From an uncultured beta proteobacterium (GTDB lineage: Bacteria; Pseudomonadota; Gammaproteobacteria; Burkholderiales; Burkholderiaceae_B): a DNA stretch of 9,157 nucleotides. Shown here piece after piece: positions 5,628-9,157 of the stretch. A program made the translations under genes and the position numbers. Every line of letters starts with the position of its first letter. The first letter of the stretch is position 1. The stretch is from assembly GCA_903929925.1 (NCBI GenBank), contig CAIYWO010000473.1, positions 1-9,157 of the forward strand, read 5' to 3'. The notes under the pieces were generated by a model. It ran no database searches, was not told the origin of the DNA, and saw only the letters and a program-made list of their open reading frames with translations.

Positions 5628-7400
5628 ATGGTCCGCTCTCAACATCGCCGTAAACTTTTACAAGCCACTCTCGCTGGCGTCACCACCCAGCTATCGCCTT
5701 TTGCACTTGCCCAGCCAAATGCCGCGGGCTCCTCTACCGGATCAGTAATTGGTCAGGAGGTGGGCGCAAGCTACGTTCGACTATTTCCGAATCTACCGGC
5801 CGCCAAATTCGCTGAAGAAGACCTCGTGCGCCTAGCCTGTGGCGATGGCAAAGAGCTAGTTGGCATGTCAGCCGAACCAGAGGTAATCAAGGACAGTCAA
5901 GGTAAGCCGCAGCGCGATGCGAACGGCCATTTGATTGTGACGGCGACAGCGGAAAATGAGCAAGATGATGAAGAAAATTTCGGCCTCGCCTCGGGCTACA
6001 CCTATTTGGGTCAGTTTATTGATCACGATCTAACACTCAATCCGGTCAATCACTTTGGTCCGAGCGTGACAACCTCCACGATGCCGAACTTGCGTAGCGC
6101 GGCTTTTGACTTAGACAATATTTACGGTCGTGGCCCGGTCGACCAACCCTATTTATACGCAGCCGATGGGCGCAGCTTGCTCAATGGACGACGCTTGACA
6201 CGTGCGGGCGTACAAACAAATGCGTACGATCATCCTCGCCTGCAAGGCCGGGCTGTCTTGGGCGATAAGCGTAACGACGAGAATGTCTTGGTGTCACAGA
6301 TGCACCGCGCCTTTGTCGCATTCCATAACAAAGTTGTCGTGGATCACCCCAAGGCCAGCTTTGAGGAAGTCAGACAAATCGTGACCCAGCATTATCAATG
6401 GATGATCTTGACCGACTTTCTACCGAAGCTCGTGGGTACAGCGACCATGTCCGCCTTGTTACCTGACTTCGGAACAGGGGGCAAGGTCACTCGCACGGCG
6501 CCACAGCTCACCATCGCGGCACAGCTAGGTCAAGGGCGCTTACCGCTTGAGTTCACCGATGCGGCGTACCGCCTAGGTCATTCGTTAATTCGCCCAGTCT
6601 ATCGACTCAACACGGAAATGCGTGGCACAGAACAGGAGCGAAGGATCAACCCTGCACTGAGTGGCCGTCGACAAATTTTTGCAGCCTCTGGCAATGCGGG
6701 CTTAAATGGATTCCGCGCTTACCCCCCCGAGTGGGCGATTGACTGGAATCTCTATTTTGAAGTCGATCGCAAGCTTGATCTCGCAAGCTTGAATCAGGGC
6801 CCAGCACGTGTTCAGGCCGCCTATAAGATCGATACATCACTCGTCAATCCCCTGGCCTTTTTGCCCGAATTCTCTACCCCCGCGGGTCCTGGCTCCTACG
6901 CCCGCGATAAGGATGGCAATCCTTTGACAAAAATGGGCAATATCTCAAACTTGGCGCAACGAAATCTGCTTCGCGGTCAGCAACATGCGTTGCCTAGCGG
7001 CCAAGACGTCGCGCGCGCCATGGGAATCGAGCCGATTGCAACGCGTGACCTGATGGTCGGTAAGGCCACAGTGGAGGGGCTAGCAGAAAATAAGTCTATC
7101 GCCGAGTATGGCGATAGCTTTGCAAACGCTGCGCCACTGTGGTTTTATATTTTGGCCGAGGCGCAATACGCCTGGAATCAGAGAGTAAAAGCGATGGTTA
7201 GTGCATCAGACTCAGAGCGAAACGCCGTGCCCACGCCAATGGGGCCGGTGGGCGGACAGATCGTTGCCCAAACCTTCATCGCTTTGATGAAAAACGACCC
7301 AAGAAGCATTTTGCATGCGAACTTGGATTGGCGCCCTAGCTATTTGCGTCAGGGCAGGTTTGATATGCCTGCCCTGCTCACCGCGGCCGGTCTAGTCTGA
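5628..7400 (+). CDS. Exported animal-type haem peroxidase (PF03098-like)
   Basis: This 590-aa protein belongs to the peroxidase-cyclooxygenase superfamily and would use H2O2 to oxidise organic substrates or halides, probably in the periplasm. Residues 1-29 look like a Tat signal: twin arginines in HRRKLLQ (Arg7, Arg8), a weakly hydrophobic core and FALA-Q near 28. Catalytic residues are visible: GQFIDHDLT (Asp132, distal His133, Ca-ligand-type Asp134), DKRNDE (distal Arg215 and Glu218, equivalent to the ester-forming Glu of myeloperoxidase), FDLDNIYGRG (161-170, Ca-binding loop region) and YRLGHSLIRP (proximal His318). The C-terminal GPVGGQIVAQTFIALMKNDP (539-558) is also typical. Asp and Glu at the two linkage positions suggest covalently held haem. 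The gene follows baeR by 88 bp and has its own strong SD and promoter elements. The natural substrate cannot be inferred; a defensive or envelope oxidative-stress role is a guess from context. Confidence 0.9.
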   Translation: MVRSQHRRKLLQATLAGVTTQLSPFALAQPNAAGSSTGSVIGQEVGASYVRLFPNLPAAKFAEEDLVRLACGDGKELVGMSAEPEVIKDSQGKPQRDANGHLIVTATAENEQDDEENFGLASGYTYLGQFIDHDLTLNPVNHFGPSVTTSTMPNLRSAAFDLDNIYGRGPVDQPYLYAADGRSLLNGRRLTRAGVQTNAYDHPRLQGRAVLGDKRNDENVLVSQMHRAFVAFHNKVVVDHPKASFEEVRQIVTQHYQWMILTDFLPKLVGTATMSALLPDFGTGGKVTRTAPQLTIAAQLGQGRLPLEFTDAAYRLGHSLIRPVYRLNTEMRGTEQERRINPALSGRRQIFAASGNAGLNGFRAYPPEWAIDWNLYFEVDRKLDLASLNQGPARVQAAYKIDTSLVNPLAFLPEFSTPAGPGSYARDKDGNPLTKMGNISNLAQRNLLRGQQHALPSGQDVARAMGIEPIATRDLMVGKATVEGLAENKSIAEYGDSFANAAPLWFYILAEAQYAWNQRVKAMVSASDSERNAVPTPMGPVGGQIVAQTFIALMKNDPRSILHANLDWRPSYLRQGRFDMPALLTAAGLV

Positions 7401-7418
7401 TCAACTCAGAAAGACAAC

Positions 7419-7453
7419 CCGCGGTCCGACATCACTTGATCGAAAGACCGCGG
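7419..7453. terminator. Candidate terminator between convergent genes
   Basis: CCGCGGTC (7419-7426) and GACCGCGG (7446-7453) form a perfect 8-bp, very GC-rich stem with a 19-nt loop. It lies between the convergent peroxidase and Bug genes and overlaps the last Bug codons. Read on the minus strand, the stem is followed by the moderately T-rich GTTGTCTTTCT, so it may serve mainly the Bug transcript; the plus strand has no T-tract. The large loop keeps confidence modest. Confidence 0.4.
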
Positions 7454-8430
7454 CTCTTGGCTACTGCACCCCAACGAGCGATTTCGCTCCTGAGCAAGGT
7501 GCCAAACTCCTCGGGCGTCAACGCAGCTGCAGTCAAGCCGTCACTGGTCAAAGTTTTTTCCATTTCTGGGTCTTGTAAGACTTGATTGATGGCCTTGTTC
7601 AGTTTTTGCTGGATCGCAACAGGTACGCCTTTCGGGGCAATAATGCCGTGCCAGTTTGTGACTTCATACTTTGGATAACCTGCTTCCATTGCAGTAGGAA
7701 CATCCGGCAAAGCAGCAAGACGCTTGGGCGTAGTCACTGCAAGCGCTTTGAGCTGGTTCGACTTAACCAAAGGCAGAGTCGAAGCGACCGTTCCAAACAC
7801 AATGTTCGTGTGACCAGCAACTGTGTCGGTCAAAGCGGGGGAAGTCCCTTTGTAAGGAACATGCAAAAGGTTGATGCCGGCCGTTTCGTTGAAATACTCG
7901 GTCGCTAGCTGAGTGATACTGCCAGTCCCAGAGGTGGCATAGCTGTATTTACCTGGACTAGCCTTAGCAAGTGCCACCAACTCTTTCAAGGTCTTTGCTG
8001 GGAAGTCCTTATTTGTCGTGATGATGAACGGTCCGCGTGCGAGCAGCGCGATGGGCGTCATATCAGTGCCAGAGTCAAACGGCAACTTATAAAAACTTGG
8101 GTTCACGGTGTAGCTCGCAGCTGACAAGAACAGCGTGTATCCGTCTGGTGCAGATTTAAGTGCAATTTCAGCACCTAAGTTACTGCCAGCACCAGGCTTG
8201 TTCTCTACGATCACGGGCTGCCCGAGCACAGGTGCCAACTTTACGGCCACCAGACGCGCGATCAGGTCAGAGCCTCCGCCTGGGGCAAAGCCTACGATCA
8301 GCCGGATGGGCTTGTTTGGATAATCAGCTTGGGCAACTGCAGAAGAACCGACAAGCGAGAGTCCAGCAAACAGCCCCGTCAATACAGAGAGTTTGGCTGC
8401 TTTGGCTAAGTGGCGAACAGAGCGAATCAT
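7432..8430 (-). CDS. Bug-family (TctC-like) periplasmic solute-binding protein
   Basis: This 332-aa protein is an extracytoplasmic receptor of the tripartite tricarboxylate transporter/Bug family, which binds small organic acids and similar ligands. The Sec signal peptide covers about 1-35 with cleavage at AVAQA-DYPNK. Family signatures follow: YPNKPIRLIVGFAPGGGSD (37-55), GQPVIVENKPGAGSNLGAE (about 71-89), SAPDGYTL (about 94-101), LLHVPYKGTSPAL (about 189-201), LAALPDVPTAMEAGYP (about 238-253) and a WHG...P patch. The ATG at 8430 has a strong SD, AAGGAA, about 7 nt upstream. No TctA/TctB membrane genes are adjacent, which is common because Burkholderiales carry many orphan Bug genes. It is divergent from the DUF4387-AtuA operon, so the ligand may be that pathway's substrate, but it cannot be named from sequence. 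Confidence 0.95.
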   Translation of the reverse strand: MIRSVRHLAKAAKLSVLTGLFAGLSLVGSSAVAQADYPNKPIRLIVGFAPGGGSDLIARLVAVKLAPVLGQPVIVENKPGAGSNLGAEIALKSAPDGYTLFLSAASYTVNPSFYKLPFDSGTDMTPIALLARGPFIITTNKDFPAKTLKELVALAKASPGKYSYATSGTGSITQLATEYFNETAGINLLHVPYKGTSPALTDTVAGHTNIVFGTVASTLPLVKSNQLKALAVTTPKRLAALPDVPTAMEAGYPKYEVTNWHGIIAPKGVPVAIQQKLNKAINQVLQDPEMEKTLTSDGLTAAALTPEEFGTLLRSEIARWGAVAKSRGLSIK

Positions 8431-8519
8431 AAAGGTTTCCTTGAAGTATTTGAACCTGATCCAAACGATACAACGACCCCACTAAGATTACTAGCCCCGT
8501 TCACAAACCTCGCTTTTAC

Positions 8520-8547
8520 TTGACAGCTTGTTATAACAAGATAACAC
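8520..8547 (+). promoter_or_regulatory. Putative promoter with palindromic operator, DUF4387 operon
   Basis: A perfect -35 hexamer TTGACA (8520-8525) is followed after 16 bp by a weak -10 candidate TAACAC (8542-8547). Almost filling the spacer is a perfect 14-bp palindrome, CTTGTTATAACAAG (8527-8540). A dyad between -35 and -10 is a classic repressor position, and the TTGT/ACAA arms resemble sites of GntR-type catabolic regulators, though the family is an inference. The site lies about 100 bp from each divergent start codon and could serve both genes. No regulator gene is in the window. Confidence 0.5.
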
Positions 8548-8619
8548 TACCCCAGAGATTAATGAAATCTACCGCCAGAAGAGAAACCGAGCAACGAACA
8601 CTTTATTAGATGAGTAAAA

Positions 8620-8925
8620 ATGACTCAACTTCAGGACCTCGCCACCGTCATCCGCAGCAAAAATGCCGGCCCGCTTACCCTATCACTTGACCTGATGTTC
8701 CCGAGCGAAGAAAGCTATCAAATCGCCCTTCGCTCGCAATCGCTCACAGCAGAAGCGATTGGACGTCTGTACGACACAGCCCCCGAAAAAATCTCAGTCA
8801 CTTCTTACGATGCGGCGCGAGCAATCAAAATCGCCATGCCTCGGAAAATCGTTTCAGGTTCACCAGGGGATCGGGATGTATACGGAGCCCAACAACACGT
8901 CCCTCTTCTTGGATTAGAACTATGA
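8620..8925 (+). CDS. DUF4387 domain-containing protein
   Basis: This complete 101-aa cytoplasmic protein resembles DUF4387, a small family normally encoded next to or fused with AtuA-like proteins. Supporting segments are LATVIRSKNAGPLTLSLDLMF (7-27), where RSKNAGP is characteristic, and ISVTSYDAARAIKIAMPR (about 58-75), followed by a DRDVYGAQQHVPLL tail. The length is typical. The SD is weak (only AGATGAG-like purines upstream of 8620). Its TGA overlaps the ATG of the AtuA-like gene (ATGA, 8922-8925), indicating coupled translation and probably a joint function. The biochemical activity of DUF4387 is unknown to me. Confidence 0.85.
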   Translation: MTQLQDLATVIRSKNAGPLTLSLDLMFPSEESYQIALRSQSLTAEAIGRLYDTAPEKISVTSYDAARAIKIAMPRKIVSGSPGDRDVYGAQQHVPLLGLEL

Positions 8926-9157
8926 GCGCAGTTCAGGCACTTCTAAAACGTCGCCCAAATACTTTACGTGTGTTGTCTGCATCCGGTCAGCTGGGCTACG
9001 GTATTCCGCATAAAGCACTCGCCGCCGGTCTCGCCCGAAATCCAGATTTCATCGGCTGTGACATGGGGTCCGTAGATCCAGGCCCCGCCTATCTTGGGTC
9101 TGGCGAGATGGCCACAAGCCCTGCGGTAACGAGGGGCGATCTCGCTGCCGTCCTGAC
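8922..9157 (+). CDS. AtuA-family (DUF1446) protein, partial (3' end outside window)
   Basis: The first 78 codons are visible. The N-terminus has RVLSASGQLGYGIP (16-29) and DFIGCDMGSVDPGPAYLGSG (42-61), matching the start of the acyclic terpene utilisation AtuA / DUF1446 family. AtuA itself belongs to the Pseudomonas citronellol/geraniol pathway, but most members in Burkholderiales sit in other, uncharacterised catabolic clusters, so a terpene role should not be assumed. The start overlaps the DUF4387 stop by ATGA. With a Bug binding protein divergently encoded beside it, a role in organic-acid breakdown is plausible. Confidence 0.85.
   Translation, partial: MSAVQALLKRRPNTLRVLSASGQLGYGIPHKALAAGLARNPDFIGCDMGSVDPGPAYLGSGEMATSPAVTRGDLAAVL

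Noticed and set aside
6722..6728. Run of seven C in the peroxidase gene as a frameshift site
   Set aside because: The frame continues correctly with conserved residues on both sides, so there is no sign of slippage or a pseudogene.
8433..8457. AGGTT/AACCT inverted repeat over the Bug-gene SD
   Set aside because: Only 5 bp arms with a 15-nt loop; expected by chance.
1..9157. CRISPR array, tRNA/rRNA gene, insertion sequence or prophage
   Set aside because: No regularly spaced repeats, no recognisable tRNA-like cloverleaf, no transposase or integrase coding region and no terminal inverted repeats were seen on reading through.

Overview
The window looks like chromosome from a betaproteobacterium, most likely Burkholderiales and plausibly an Alcaligenaceae relative with moderate GC. 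The reasons are the Bug-family (TctC-like) periplasmic binding protein, the cysI / SUMT / DUF934 sulfur cluster, and the DUF4387-AtuA pair; all three are typical of that group. The assignment rests on gene content only.

Left third (1-2836, minus strand): a sulfate-assimilation operon read right to left. It encodes a sirohaem [4Fe-4S] sulfite/nitrite reductase (cysI), the uroporphyrinogen-III C-methyltransferase that starts sirohaem synthesis (cobA-type SUMT), and a DUF934 protein cut by the window edge. The gaps are 5 bp and 27 bp, so reductase and cofactor enzyme are probably made from one transcript.

Middle (about 2837-7400, plus strand): a divergent leader region holds a 44-codon ORF for a small signal-peptide or membrane-anchored peptide and a perfect 9-bp hairpin. 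A BaeS-like sensor kinase (probable TTG start) and a BaeR-like response regulator follow, overlapping by ATGA. Next comes a 590-aa exported haem peroxidase of the animal (myeloperoxidase/peroxinectin) superfamily with all catalytic residues present. Its promoter has three hexamers (TCTCCA, TCTTCA, TCTTCA) at exact 11-bp spacing, as expected for an OmpR/PhoB-type regulator; the first lies in TTTCTCCAT, which resembles the remembered E. coli BaeR box. A TATAGT -10 and a strong SD follow, and the SD lies in one arm of a perfect 11-bp inverted repeat. The best reading is a self-contained envelope-stress circuit in which BaeSR controls a periplasmic peroxidase rather than its usual MdtABC efflux pump.

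Right part (7401-9157): a Bug-family solute-binding protein, convergent with the peroxidase, is divergent from a DUF4387 gene that overlaps (ATGA) an AtuA-family gene cut by the window edge. The 189-bp divergent spacer has a TTGACA box next to a perfect 14-bp palindrome, CTTGTTATAACAAG, a likely operator. This looks like an uptake/catabolic module for an organic acid whose identity cannot be read from the sequence.

No tRNA, rRNA, CRISPR array, insertion sequence or integrase was seen.
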